A stretch of 64,000 nt of DNA from CAYNKA01 sp964397655 (GTDB taxonomy: Bacteria; Spirochaetota; Spirochaetia; DTKZ01): the NCBI GenBank assembly GCA_964397655.1, contig CAYNKA010000001.1, forward strand, positions 310,001 through 374,000, given 5' to 3'. Each line of letters opens with the position of its first letter. Positions within the stretch are counted from its first letter, which is position 1. Shown here piece after piece: positions 49,813 through 58,244 of this stretch. The notes beneath the pieces are model-generated. The model did not search any database and had not been told where the DNA came from. It saw only the letters and a program-made list of their open reading frames with translations. Both the position numbers and the translations under genes were made by a program.

Positions 49813-51412
49813 TAGTGCTGATGAACTCAAAGTGATTTTTCGCGCCGAGGTCGATAGGGCCGTTCAGGATCTGAAGCGATTTTCGAAGAGTTCGAAAGAA
49901 ACCCATAGCGACCTCTCGAAAATGGCGGTCTCTATGGCGAAGTGGGCGGCAGGGCCTCTTCTTGCATTCAAGTCGACGGAAAAGATCATCGCCCTTGGAA
50001 AAGATTTCGTCAACGCCTATGCGAAATCCACGGCGATCACCGAGGAGAACAGAAGGGCGCTCACCGATCTATCATCCTCATACAACGGCCTGAAAGAAGC
50101 AGGTGGCCGTTTCATCGTAGAGGCGGGGGGTCCTCTTCTCACCTGGATGAGCGACGCGGCGAAGAAGGCTCTCGAGAGTGCGAACGGTGTTCTCGAGCTT
50201 AAGAAAGCTACGGACAGCATTCAGACCAAAGGTCTTGCAAATGCCGAAGCAAAGGAAGCTGTGGTCTATCTTGCAGAACAGCAGTTGGCGACGCAGAAAC
50301 TCATCGATGAGGCTAAGGCTTATGGCAGCGCGAACGCCGACGTCGTGGCGATATTCAGCGAGCAGCTTGAATCGATAAAATACCAGCTTCGATGGAAACA
50401 AGAGCAATTTCGGGTCGAAGAAAAACAGAGAGAAAATCGAGAGCTGCAGAATCAAAGTGAAAAAGAAGCCGAAGAAAACGCGAAAAAAGCTCTGGAAAAT
50501 GCAAAAAAGATTTCCGCACAATTCGATAAAGGGCAAACCGGAGAAACCGCTGATGCGATCGATGTCGATGCGTCACGATACATGATGCTCATAGAGGAAG
50601 AGGAAAAAGCTCGAAAGTTGGCAAATCTGCAGACTTCATCTGACTGGGAAATCCTTTCCGCTCAATATGATGACACGCAAAAGCAAATGACGGATACCAT
50701 GCTCGAGCAGGCCGATGCCCGGAAAGCTGCCGCGGCTGCGGAAGCTGAATCGATTAAAGCAGCTCTCTCTGGAGCTTATTCGGAGATCGCCTCCTCCGCG
50801 ATGTGGTTCTGGGGAATGTCAAATAAAATGAGCAATCAAGCCGCGGAGCAGGAAATAGCGAATATGCGCGAGCAGCTTTCCGCCCTTGAGGAAACATATG
50901 ATTCCCAGCTCTCCCTCAAGGAGCAACTCAGTGCCGACACTTCGGAATTCGAATCCCAGTATGCTGAGAAGAAAGCGGCTCTCGAGGAGCAGATTGCAAG
51001 GAAAGAAGATGCCCTCAAGAGGCGAGAATTCGAACAAGAAAAAAAGATGAACATCGCCCAGACAATTATGTCAGGAGCCGAGGCCGCTATAAAAGCGTGG
51101 ACTGCAGGTCCATTCGCCGGCCCTGCTCTTTCGGCATTAATCACATCATTGACCGTCGCAAAAGTAGCCATGATCCAGGCTCAGAAATATCCGGCTCTTG
51201 CCGAGGGGGGTATTGTCCAGCCGTCACCGGGTGGATCGCTCGTTCGTGTGGCGGAAGCCGGGAAGCCTGAGCTCGTCATGCCGCTCGACAAGGCCGGTTT
51301 CGGATCGACGACCGTCATCATCAACGGTGTCGTCGGAGACCGGGACGCGGTTGTTGCCTGGGTCGCCGAGGGGATCAAGCGGGGCAGGAAAACTGGGACG
51401 GTCGGTATATGA
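49805..51412 (+). CDS. Tail tape measure protein, short
   Basis: A protein of 535 residues from the GTG. Long helical coiled-coil stretches (about 180-260 and 350-430) surround a hydrophobic patch. The C-terminal ALAEGGIVQPSPGGSLVRVAEAGKPELVMPL motif is typical of phage tape measures. At about 1.5 angstrom per residue the tail would be near 80 nm. Confidence 0.88.
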   Translation: MGSSADELKVIFRAEVDRAVQDLKRFSKSSKETHSDLSKMAVSMAKWAAGPLLAFKSTEKIIALGKDFVNAYAKSTAITEENRRALTDLSSSYNGLKEAGGRFIVEAGGPLLTWMSDAAKKALESANGVLELKKATDSIQTKGLANAEAKEAVVYLAEQQLATQKLIDEAKAYGSANADVVAIFSEQLESIKYQLRWKQEQFRVEEKQRENRELQNQSEKEAEENAKKALENAKKISAQFDKGQTGETADAIDVDASRYMMLIEEEEKARKLANLQTSSDWEILSAQYDDTQKQMTDTMLEQADARKAAAAAEAESIKAALSGAYSEIASSAMWFWGMSNKMSNQAAEQEIANMREQLSALEETYDSQLSLKEQLSADTSEFESQYAEKKAALEEQIARKEDALKRREFEQEKKMNIAQTIMSGAEAAIKAWTAGPFAGPALSALITSLTVAKVAMIQAQKYPALAEGGIVQPSPGGSLVRVAEAGKPELVMPLDKAGFGSTTVIINGVVGDRDAVVAWVAEGIKRGRKTGTVGI

Positions 51413-54400
51413 GCTATAAAGTCGAGATCGATTATGGCACAGGCTGGATCGACCTCACTGCAAAAGTAAAAGAATCCTCTCTGCAGAGAACCGAAAACCT
51501 GATGAGCAACGATCGGAAACCGGTAGTCAATGGGGCTCGGTTTTCCGTGAAGCTCGAAACATCGCTCGCCCATACTCTCCTCACGCTCGATGCCGCTCAG
51601 GCCATCAGCTGTAGAATCACGAGCTCCGGATCCGCCTGGTTCACCGGCTCAGTCCGCCCTGTTACGGATTTCACGGTCGACAAGCCGGCCCAGGAAATCA
51701 GTTTCGAAGCCGTCGGAAATCTCTACTCACTGAAAAAGAAAGTAACGACAACTATTTCGAAGAGTGTGGCCGATTCCATGGTTGTTTCCCGGGCCGCCGG
51801 CGGCGCGACGTCGCTCGTTCACGTTCTCCTCGCCGCGGCTGAGTATCCTGGAACGATCGATGTCCCGGATATCCTCGATCCGATAAGCTACTACCTCGCC
51901 GAGGCTGGAGACAACGCGAAAGATTTCTTCGATCTTCTCCATGACCTTCTTTATTCATATCACCGAGTCTTTTACGAGGATGCCGCGGGAATATTCAAGA
52001 TCCATAACTGGGGGCCATCGTCGATTGCGTCGTCCGGCACCTTCAATTCCGCGAATATCGTACGTCCGCTTATCGTTTCCAGAGACGACCAGGACGAGGA
52101 CTCGGTCAGCGTCGAATATTACAAAGTCCAAACCGAGACGGATAAGATGGTTTTTTCCGGAGAAGCCTCGGGATTCGGAACCTGCCGCCTTGTAGGCGAT
52201 GATTATAAATATCCTCCTCAGCTCACGGATGATTACCTCGAGAAATATCTCGACTGGGGAACGGACGAATCCGAAACCAAAAAAGCAATAAATGTTGTTC
52301 ATAAAAGCTATAGATATTTCATATCGAAGATCAATCAAGGTATTTTGTCCGAGCTCTGGATGAATCACAATCAATGGTATTCGGATTCGTTCGGGGATCC
52401 CCTGAAGTATTTCCATGTGGATGAATATACTGTCGAGACCGATAAAGCGCGATCGATATTCCACGGAATAGGAGCCAATGTCGAGATCAAGACGGTTGAA
52501 GTTTATGCGGACGTCACCTATAAGATCAAGCAAGGATCGATCACCTATCCTGAAACCGGCGAGAAACCGAAGAAAATTTCCACGGAACACATATACTCCA
52601 AGGAGGCTGCCGAAGATCTCGCTGCGGCTAATTACAAGAATCTAACCGCCTCCACGCTGAAATACAAATTCCGATCTCGGACGGCTGCAACAGTTGGCCT
52701 GTATTACACGGTCCAGGACATCACGCTGAATATCTCAACGACGGTCCGGTTGACAAAAAGAACGACGACGCATTTCGCCGGCGTAGAGATTTACGATTAT
52801 GAAGCCGAGGGGGCCTCCCCGATCGAGACTGTAATTGCAACAGTCCTGACCGGCGCATTCTCAGTCACAGTACCGCCCGCGATCGCAGCTGCGGCTGCGG
52901 CCGCGAACGAAGGACTTCTTCCCTCCGGGCAGATCGTTCAAGCGATCGAGGCTCATCTTCTTAACGAAACATTCGTTCCTGCGACGAGCGGGCTATTTTT
53001 CAGTAATACCTACCTCGGATTTTACGCCTACGATGATGAGACATCGAGCGGCGAATGGACCGCTTACATCAAAAACGATGGATCCGGTAAATTCGTATGG
53101 GAAGATCATCTTTTTGCCTGGGGACCTGCCGCACGACCGGGAGATCTCCCTGGTGTCTACCTGAAGGGGACGCTTGAACTCGACGGGGACTCCATCATCC
53201 GAGGCACCATAACCTCAGGGAATGGGGTTTATTCCGAGGATTATGATCCGGGGGTTGCAGGCTGGGCAATACTCGGATCCGGCGACGTCGAATTCCGATC
53301 CGGCAGTATCGGCGCATGGGTCATCGAAGATCCTCTCCTCCGAGATGAAAACTCATTGATTGTCCTGGATCCTTCAAAAAGCCGAATCGAGATCCGCGCG
53401 GCAGTCGGAACAAAGAAAATCGCGCTTGGCTACCTCTACGGGATCGGCTCTTATACGGTGAACGATTATGGCCTTTATATCGCTCCTGGAAATGCCGTAT
53501 ACATCGAGGGAGGTGCTGATTTCGCGAATGGAGATTTCCTTATCCGGCATGACGCCGCCTATGTCGTCCAGGACTCCGAAGCGGCTGAGGTTATCCGTCT
53601 CGGATCCCTGGGGAGCGGTGATATTGGCTTAAAGATCGGAGATGTATCGACCGGGCCGGGTCTGCTCTTTTCCCTCGGAAGCGAATCTCTCACGATTCGC
53701 GGAACTCTCATAACGGACCAGGTGCAAGTCGAGGACACCTATATGTCCGTATCCGATGGAGCATCTTCCGGAGCTTACCGACTGCAGGCAATGAAAAATA
53801 GTCTCGACCTGCAGCTCTATGGAACTGGATGGGATAGTAAAATATTTATCGGGCTCTCGGGATCTGCCTGGACGATAAATGCAAAAACGCCAGTGGTCAC
53901 ACTCGGTGCCGGGACGTTCACGTACCCATCTACACCATTAGACAGTTCATACCTGACATTGGTGTTCAAGGGAAGTGGCTCCGATGGCCGATTAACTTTT
54001 AATGATGGAACTGGAAACATAAACTTTCGACACAACTGCTATGCTGCGAGTACATCAGTAGACTATTATCAATCGGCCTCTACGGGTTGCTTACGCATAA
54101 TATCTACAGCAGGGGGGTTTTCCTTTCTCCATGGATCGGGCGGTACGGCTGGAGGAGCCGTAACTTATGCCACATCAATCGCTATTGATAGTTCCGCTAT
54201 TGTTAGAATAAGAGACGATCAAGATGCAACAACATATATAGGTAGAGCTGGCATTGGTTATCATGGCGCACATACTGATTTTGCGTCTTTCAGTCATAGA
54301 GATATGATTGGGACTGCCGGTGCATATGCTTTGCTTCAAGGTTCAAATGGAGCAACTTACTTAAATGCTGCCTCGGGGACAGCAATTTATTTTAGAATAA

Positions 54401-55089
54401 ATAATACAACTTTTGCCACAATGACGGCCGCGAACGTTACTTGCACTTATGCAAATACAAGCGTATCAACGCCGGCAATTTCTATAAATAGCACGGGATC
54501 AGGTAGCGGTTCTGGCTCTCAGTCTGTTTTGGACTTTCAGAGTAACGGCACGCAAGTGGCCTATATACGCGCAGATAGTGGCGGAAACTTATGCTTAGTT
54601 TCAAAATGGACACTATATCTTGGATACTCCGGTGAAAACTGGGGAATGCGTATTTGGTCTGGTACTGGTTATATCAATGCGCCCGGCGTATACAATCAAG
54701 CGAGCTTGTCTGGTCGGTACGTGGGCGTTCGGTCAGACGGTGAAATGTATTCTGTAACATCTTCTGCTAAATACAAAACTGGTATTGAGGATATTGAAGA
54801 GGAGTATTTTGAAAAAGTATGGGATTTACGTCCCGTTTATTTTCGCTCTAAGAATAAATTGGACAATCCCGATTGGAGCTGGTACGGGCTTATCGCCGAA
54901 GAAGTAGCAGAGATCGAGCCGAGGCTCGTTCAATATGACGCCAGGAAGGATGGAACACTAGTGCCAGAGGGCGTCGCCTATCTATCGCTACCCGTATTGA
55001 TTCTTGCTGCCTTAAAAAAATATAGGCGGGAACAAGATACAAACATCGCACAATTATCTCAACAAATAAAAGAACTAAAAGGAGAATGA
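51409..55089 (+). CDS. Tail tip/fibre protein with C-terminal S74 intramolecular chaperone
   Basis: A protein of 1226 residues. The N-terminal third looks like a tail-tip attachment domain. The middle is repetitive, beta-rich and G/S/T-rich (fibre). The last 110 residues are a peptidase S74 chaperone domain (SAKYKTGIEDIEEEYFEKV, YGLIAEEVAEIEP), which trimerises fibres and cleaves itself off at the Ser near residue 1118. Base composition shifts to AT-rich from about 53,950 onward. This suggests that the receptor-binding part was swapped in. Four-base overlap with the tape measure gene. Confidence 0.85.
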   Translation: MSYKVEIDYGTGWIDLTAKVKESSLQRTENLMSNDRKPVVNGARFSVKLETSLAHTLLTLDAAQAISCRITSSGSAWFTGSVRPVTDFTVDKPAQEISFEAVGNLYSLKKKVTTTISKSVADSMVVSRAAGGATSLVHVLLAAAEYPGTIDVPDILDPISYYLAEAGDNAKDFFDLLHDLLYSYHRVFYEDAAGIFKIHNWGPSSIASSGTFNSANIVRPLIVSRDDQDEDSVSVEYYKVQTETDKMVFSGEASGFGTCRLVGDDYKYPPQLTDDYLEKYLDWGTDESETKKAINVVHKSYRYFISKINQGILSELWMNHNQWYSDSFGDPLKYFHVDEYTVETDKARSIFHGIGANVEIKTVEVYADVTYKIKQGSITYPETGEKPKKISTEHIYSKEAAEDLAAANYKNLTASTLKYKFRSRTAATVGLYYTVQDITLNISTTVRLTKRTTTHFAGVEIYDYEAEGASPIETVIATVLTGAFSVTVPPAIAAAAAAANEGLLPSGQIVQAIEAHLLNETFVPATSGLFFSNTYLGFYAYDDETSSGEWTAYIKNDGSGKFVWEDHLFAWGPAARPGDLPGVYLKGTLELDGDSIIRGTITSGNGVYSEDYDPGVAGWAILGSGDVEFRSGSIGAWVIEDPLLRDENSLIVLDPSKSRIEIRAAVGTKKIALGYLYGIGSYTVNDYGLYIAPGNAVYIEGGADFANGDFLIRHDAAYVVQDSEAAEVIRLGSLGSGDIGLKIGDVSTGPGLLFSLGSESLTIRGTLITDQVQVEDTYMSVSDGASSGAYRLQAMKNSLDLQLYGTGWDSKIFIGLSGSAWTINAKTPVVTLGAGTFTYPSTPLDSSYLTLVFKGSGSDGRLTFNDGTGNINFRHNCYAASTSVDYYQSASTGCLRIISTAGGFSFLHGSGGTAGGAVTYATSIAIDSSAIVRIRDDQDATTYIGRAGIGYHGAHTDFASFSHRDMIGTAGAYALLQGSNGATYLNAASGTAIYFRINNTTFATMTAANVTCTYANTSVSTPAISINSTGSGSGSGSQSVLDFQSNGTQVAYIRADSGGNLCLVSKWTLYLGYSGENWGMRIWSGTGYINAPGVYNQASLSGRYVGVRSDGEMYSVTSSAKYKTGIEDIEEEYFEKVWDLRPVYFRSKNKLDNPDWSWYGLIAEEVAEIEPRLVQYDARKDGTLVPEGVAYLSLPVLILAALKKYRREQDTNIAQLSQQIKELKGE

Positions 55090-55091
55090 CA

Positions 55092-55403
55092 ATGAAAATA
55101 AATCTCAAAGCAAAGTATCTCAAGGGACTCGATGGTGAGCAGCTGAAAGCAATCGATGAAAAAGGAAATATCATCGATGAGAAGGATATGGCTCGCGTCG
55201 TCTCTTCATCAATGGTGATGTCTCCTTCGGCTAGTGATGATCCAATCAAAGTCTATGAGCTCGCCTTGAAGATCGACAAGGGCCCTGTTGAACTGGATAC
55301 ATCGGATTTCGAGCTCGTTCAGAAAATCATCAAGGAAAATCAGCGCCTTTCTGTACTGGCAAAAGGTCAGATTCTTCTCGAGCTCAAGAAGGCCGTAAAA
55401 TAA
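55092..55403 (+). CDS. Small protein after the fibre gene
   Basis: A protein of 103 residues; AAGGAG is eight bases before the ATG at 55092. Charged and helical C-terminal half (ELVQKIIKENQRLSVLAKGQILLELKKAV). It may be a fibre assembly factor. No family recognised. Confidence 0.55.
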   Translation: MKINLKAKYLKGLDGEQLKAIDEKGNIIDEKDMARVVSSSMVMSPSASDDPIKVYELALKIDKGPVELDTSDFELVQKIIKENQRLSVLAKGQILLELKKAVK

Positions 55404-55415
55404 ACGGAGGAAGCC

Positions 55416-55751
55416 GTGAACGAATTGGAACGACTCGGAGAGCAGATAGAAAAACTGTTTGGAGCCAATTCCGCGCGGAGAGAAGAGATCGGAGAGCTCG
55501 GTAAAGAGCTTACGGAGCTCAAGACCGTTGTGCGGGGTGTAGATGGCAATAACGGCCTGAGCGGGAGGATGAGAGATTTGGAAGACGCCATGAAGGATCA
55601 CTTAAAAGACTGCCCTGTAGGGAATCGGCTGGATACTCATTTTGATGAGCACAAGACAGAAAGATCTAACTCGTTCAGCGCGAGGCAATTCTGGGTTGGA
55701 CAGGCCCTCGTGATCATACTCTTTGTGATCGGTTTATTCGTCAGGGGGTGA
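55416..55751 (+). CDS. Coiled-coil protein with C-terminal membrane anchor (XhlA/holin-associated type)
   Basis: A protein of 111 residues from the GTG (CGGAGG upstream). Residues 1-60 are coiled coil and the last 20 (FWVGQALVIILFVIGLFV) a membrane helix. This layout matches haemolysin XhlA-like or spanin-like lysis-module proteins. It is followed closely by further lysis-region genes. Confidence 0.6.
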   Translation: MNELERLGEQIEKLFGANSARREEIGELGKELTELKTVVRGVDGNNGLSGRMRDLEDAMKDHLKDCPVGNRLDTHFDEHKTERSNSFSARQFWVGQALVIILFVIGLFVRG

Positions 55752-55753
55752 TC

Positions 55754-56275
55754 GTGTTTTTCCAAACAGACCCCAGAGCGCCGAAGGATTTCCAGGAGTC
55801 GGTTTGTCTTTTTTCAATTATAGCTCTTTCCAGGTTCGCTTTACGCGGAATCGACTGGACCATCGGAGAAGCGATACATGCTTGGAGTGTCTGCAGGGCG
55901 AAGGGGTACATCACCGGAGATCTTAACACCGATGGTGATTATGACGACGCCGGCGAAGATGAGATTGTTCCCTCACGCTATAACGATCTATTCCGCGAAC
56001 TCGGAGCACCTCTCCGGTATGTGGATCCGGCAAGACTCGGTCTGCCCATGGGTCCCGATGCTCTTGGAGTAATGAGGATTTTGCCCGTCGCCGAGGCGCT
56101 GGATCCGCGCCGATGGTGGGTCGTTGAGGCGTGGAGGTGGAAATACTTGCATTTTGTGAAGGGCGACGGTCGCGGGAAGCGTCCTGTTCAATGGGATTCG
56201 ATTGAGGGCGGATCCTACTCTGTCCAGAACGGACGATGCGAGTCCCTGAGAGTTTTCGAGATTGTCCCGGTTTAG
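55754..56275 (+). CDS. Phage protein of unknown function, weak DUF261 resemblance
   Basis: A protein of 173 residues from the GTG at 55754, five bases after AGGGGG. The helix SVCLFSIIALSRFALRGIDWT is followed by an acidic loop NTDGDYDDAGEDE that could bind calcium. The layout recalls DUF261 proteins of spirochaete phages, but I cannot confirm this. Its place in the lysis module may indicate a wall-active or regulatory role. Confidence 0.5.
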   Translation: MFFQTDPRAPKDFQESVCLFSIIALSRFALRGIDWTIGEAIHAWSVCRAKGYITGDLNTDGDYDDAGEDEIVPSRYNDLFRELGAPLRYVDPARLGLPMGPDALGVMRILPVAEALDPRRWWVVEAWRWKYLHFVKGDGRGKRPVQWDSIEGGSYSVQNGRCESLRVFEIVPV

Positions 56276-56291
56276 CCGGGCGGGAGGGGAT

Positions 56292-56546
56292 ATGGAAAAT
56301 TTGGTCAATCTCGGCACTTGGATTCCAGGCGCCATCGTCGTCATCGGACTGATCCAATGGATAAAGGGTATCGCTTCAGGTGCTCCGACATGGGTCTGGG
56401 CCGCGATCGCTCCCATTATAGCCATCGTATATTCATACTCGCCTCCAGCGATTCGGGACGCTGCCGGCTTTCTTGCAGTTTCACAGCTCGGGTACGAAAC
56501 GATCATCCAGATGATAAAGCGCAAGCTGGGAGGGGGAAGTGCTTGA
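56292..56546 (+). CDS. Putative holin
   Basis: A protein of 84 residues with GGGAGGGG before the ATG. It has two membrane helices (WIPGAIVVIGLIQWIKGIA and TWVWAAIAPIIAIVYSYS) and a basic C-terminus MIKRKLGGGS. Size, topology and position at the end of the late operon fit a holin. Confidence 0.65.
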   Translation: MENLVNLGTWIPGAIVVIGLIQWIKGIASGAPTWVWAAIAPIIAIVYSYSPPAIRDAAGFLAVSQLGYETIIQMIKRKLGGGSA

Positions 56547-57031
56547 AAAGATCAAAAAGGTTCTTGCCGTTTTGGGCGGTCTATTCATTGCTCTTGGCGG
56601 GATTTTCCTTGCCGTGCTACTCGGCCGACGCCGTGGATCTGGATCAGGTCCGGGCCTGGTGCCAGGGGAAGACTCCGGAGCAGCTCACGCTCAAGCTGAT
56701 CTGGTTCGCGGAGAAATTCAACAAATTGGACAATCTCTATCAGATGGACAAGGCCGACTGGACGAAAACAAGCGCCGAAGTGAATGGCGATCTCGAGACC
56801 GCGAGGAGCTCATTGACGAGGTTAGAGCAGGGTTTCGATGCGATGATTTTGACGCAAGCGGAGAGGAGGATACTGATTAACCAGGAGCGGTGTCTCTGGA
56901 GAGGGGGCCTCTTATCCTTGGCCGGATCCTGGATCGGAACGATCTTCGGAGGTATCAAGGGAGCCGCGATCGGTGCCGGCATCGGGGCTGCGGGAGGGGC
57001 GACCTGGTGGATCGTCGAAGAACCGCCTTGA
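56543..57031 (+). CDS. Exported helical protein with glycine-zipper C-terminus, last phage gene
   Basis: A protein of 162 residues from a TTG overlapping the holin stop (GGAGGGGGAAG upstream). It has a signal peptide (KRSKRFLPFWAVYSLLLAG, cleavage near YSADA), a helical middle and a glycine-rich membrane segment (IFGGIKGAAIGAGIGAAGG). Codon third positions favour this frame. A second frame from GTG 56539 also opens with a membrane helix, as in nested Rz/Rz1 spanin genes. A spanin-like role is possible. Confidence 0.55.
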   Translation: MKRSKRFLPFWAVYSLLLAGFSLPCYSADAVDLDQVRAWCQGKTPEQLTLKLIWFAEKFNKLDNLYQMDKADWTKTSAEVNGDLETARSSLTRLEQGFDAMILTQAERRILINQERCLWRGGLLSLAGSWIGTIFGGIKGAAIGAGIGAAGGATWWIVEEPP

Positions 57032-57058
57032 AAATTAGATATGAAATTAGATACTTTT
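57032..57058. repeat. Right arm-type integrase sites
   Basis: Two direct copies of AAATTAGATA (57032-57041 and 57044-57053). The second continues CTTTT and matches the left-end site exactly over 15 bases. They lie about 110 bases inside attR. Confidence 0.6.
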
Positions 57059-57164
57059 CCCTGAAACGGTAGTCAACATATATTAACATCTATATACGTA
57101 TAACTTGCTATCTTGAATAGAGATATTGTATATCGTGATTACTGCTCAATGGGGTGGTATCCAC

Positions 57165-57206
57165 TTCGGGACCAAGAAGTCGGCGGTTCAAATCCGCCCA
57201 GCCCGA
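57165..57206 (+). repeat. attR core, 42-bp direct repeat (tRNA-Pro 3' remnant)
   Basis: An exact copy of the last 42 bases of tRNA-Pro without the 5' half, so not a functional tRNA. It marks the right prophage end. The original host terminator (57215-57247) follows. Confidence 0.95.
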
Positions 57207-57486
57207 CCTATGGTCGAAGGACCGCGTTCTTGCGCGGTCCTTTTTCATTAAGGACAAGGCGGGGGTCGCTTCGCGACCTCCGCCCAGCCCGACCTATGGT
57301 CGAAGGACCGCGTTCTTGCGCGGTCCTTTTTCANNNNNNNNNNNNNNNNNNNNNNNNNNNNNNNNNNNNNNNNNNNNNNNNNNNNNNNNNNNNNNNNNNN
57401 NNNNNNNNNNNNNNNNNNNNNNNNNNNNNNNNNTTAAGGACAAGGCGGGGGTCGCTTCGCGACCTCCGCCCAGCCCGACCTATGGT
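57205..57486. repeat. 86-bp terminator-bearing tandem repeat with assembly gap
   Basis: Unit starts are at 57205, 57291 and (after 100 N, 57334-57433) 57477. Each unit holds a 9-bp terminator hairpin with T5, a 12-bp GC-rich hairpin (GGCGGGGGTCGC/GCGACCTCCGCC) and the last 13 bases of tRNA-Pro. Sequence on both sides of the N run joins in phase, so the missing part should be a whole number of units. Nothing else is seen to 57521. Confidence 0.85.
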
Positions 57487-57521
57487 CAGAGCAGCTGGGA
57501 AGCGACCCTTGTTTTTTCCGC

Positions 57522-57549
57522 TTGTATTTCATTCAGGGTTCCGTATAAT
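57522..57549 (+). promoter_or_regulatory. Promoter of the hemerythrin gene
   Basis: TTGTAT (57522-57527), 16-bp spacer, perfect TATAAT (57544-57549), 30 bases before the GTG. Confidence 0.65.
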
Positions 57550-57579
57550 TGATGGAAGAACATACTTGGAGGTAAGCAC

Positions 57580-58119
57580 GTGAAACCTCGCGGACCGCTC
57601 ATGATCGAACACAGGCTCATAGAAAAGGTCTTGAAACTCGCACGAGACGGAGCAAAATCGATCAACCAAGACAATTACAATCCGATTGCAATCGACACGC
57701 TGGTCGACTTCATAAAGATCTATGCCGACCGAACTCATCACGGCAAGGAGGAAGACATCCTTTTCTCTGCCTTGAAAAAGAAAAAACTCGATGAAAAAAA
57801 CCTGAAAATAATGACGGAACTCATCGATGAACACAAGCAGGCACGGGCCAAGGTCGGAGAGATAATTGCGTTGAACGAGAAGTTCAAGACCGCGGGTGGA
57901 AAGGTCGTTAAAGACATCATCGAATGCATCGAGTGGCTGACCGTCTTCTACCCGGTTCATATCGAAAAAGAAGACAAAGTCTTCTTCCCCGATACCGAGA
58001 GGTATTTCTCGAAAAAAGAATCGGACGACATGCTGAACGAGTTCTGGGATTTCGACCGAAAGATGATTCACGAAAAATACAACGGGGTATACGTCAAATT
58101 GAGCGGAATCCTTCGATAG
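57580..58119 (+). CDS. Hemerythrin-domain protein
   Basis: A protein of 179 residues from a GTG with GGAGGT six bases upstream. The di-iron ligand pattern is present: His near 11 (IEHRLIEK), RTHHGKEEDILF, DEHKQAR and HIEKEDKVFFP. The fold is an all-helical bundle. Such stand-alone cytoplasmic hemerythrins store or sense oxygen or handle iron and NO, which fits an anaerobe or microaerophile. It is monocistronic, ended by a terminator. Confidence 0.9.
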   Translation: MKPRGPLMIEHRLIEKVLKLARDGAKSINQDNYNPIAIDTLVDFIKIYADRTHHGKEEDILFSALKKKKLDEKNLKIMTELIDEHKQARAKVGEIIALNEKFKTAGGKVVKDIIECIEWLTVFYPVHIEKEDKVFFPDTERYFSKKESDDMLNEFWDFDRKMIHEKYNGVYVKLSGILR

Positions 58120-58139
58120 TGAAAGGACGCAAGATAGGG

Positions 58140-58166
58140 GCATCGTTCTTCTTTCGATGCTCTTTT
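58140..58166 (+). terminator. Terminator after hemerythrin
   Basis: GCATCG (58140-58145) pairs with CGATGC (58155-58160), followed by TCTTTTT. Confidence 0.6.
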
Positions 58167-58244
58167 TACCGACGCGGAGAAAGTTACACCGATTCCCTTT
58201 CCCGCTAACGATTTCTTTCCCATCCGCCGATGGTATAAGTACCT

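Larger units (their letters stand above)
27863..57206. mobile_element. Complete siphovirus-type prophage in tRNA-Pro(CGG)
   Basis: The element is about 29.3 kb between the starts of two identical 42-bp repeats. It has an integrase at the tRNA side, a divergent CI-like repressor and early genes, a replication module, HNH-TerS-TerL-portal-capsid-tail genes in canonical order, and holin-like genes at the far end. No interrupted core gene was found, so it may be inducible. The short tape measure gene (535 codons) predicts a tail of about 80 nm. Confidence 0.96.

Noticed and set aside
57165..57206. Second tRNA-Pro gene
   Set aside because: Only the 3' half is present; the acceptor 5' strand, D-arm and half of the anticodon arm are missing, so it is the attR remnant.
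57113..57583. Open frames through the attR repeat and N gap
   Set aside because: The frames translate the tandem repeat and undetermined bases; there is no coding signal.
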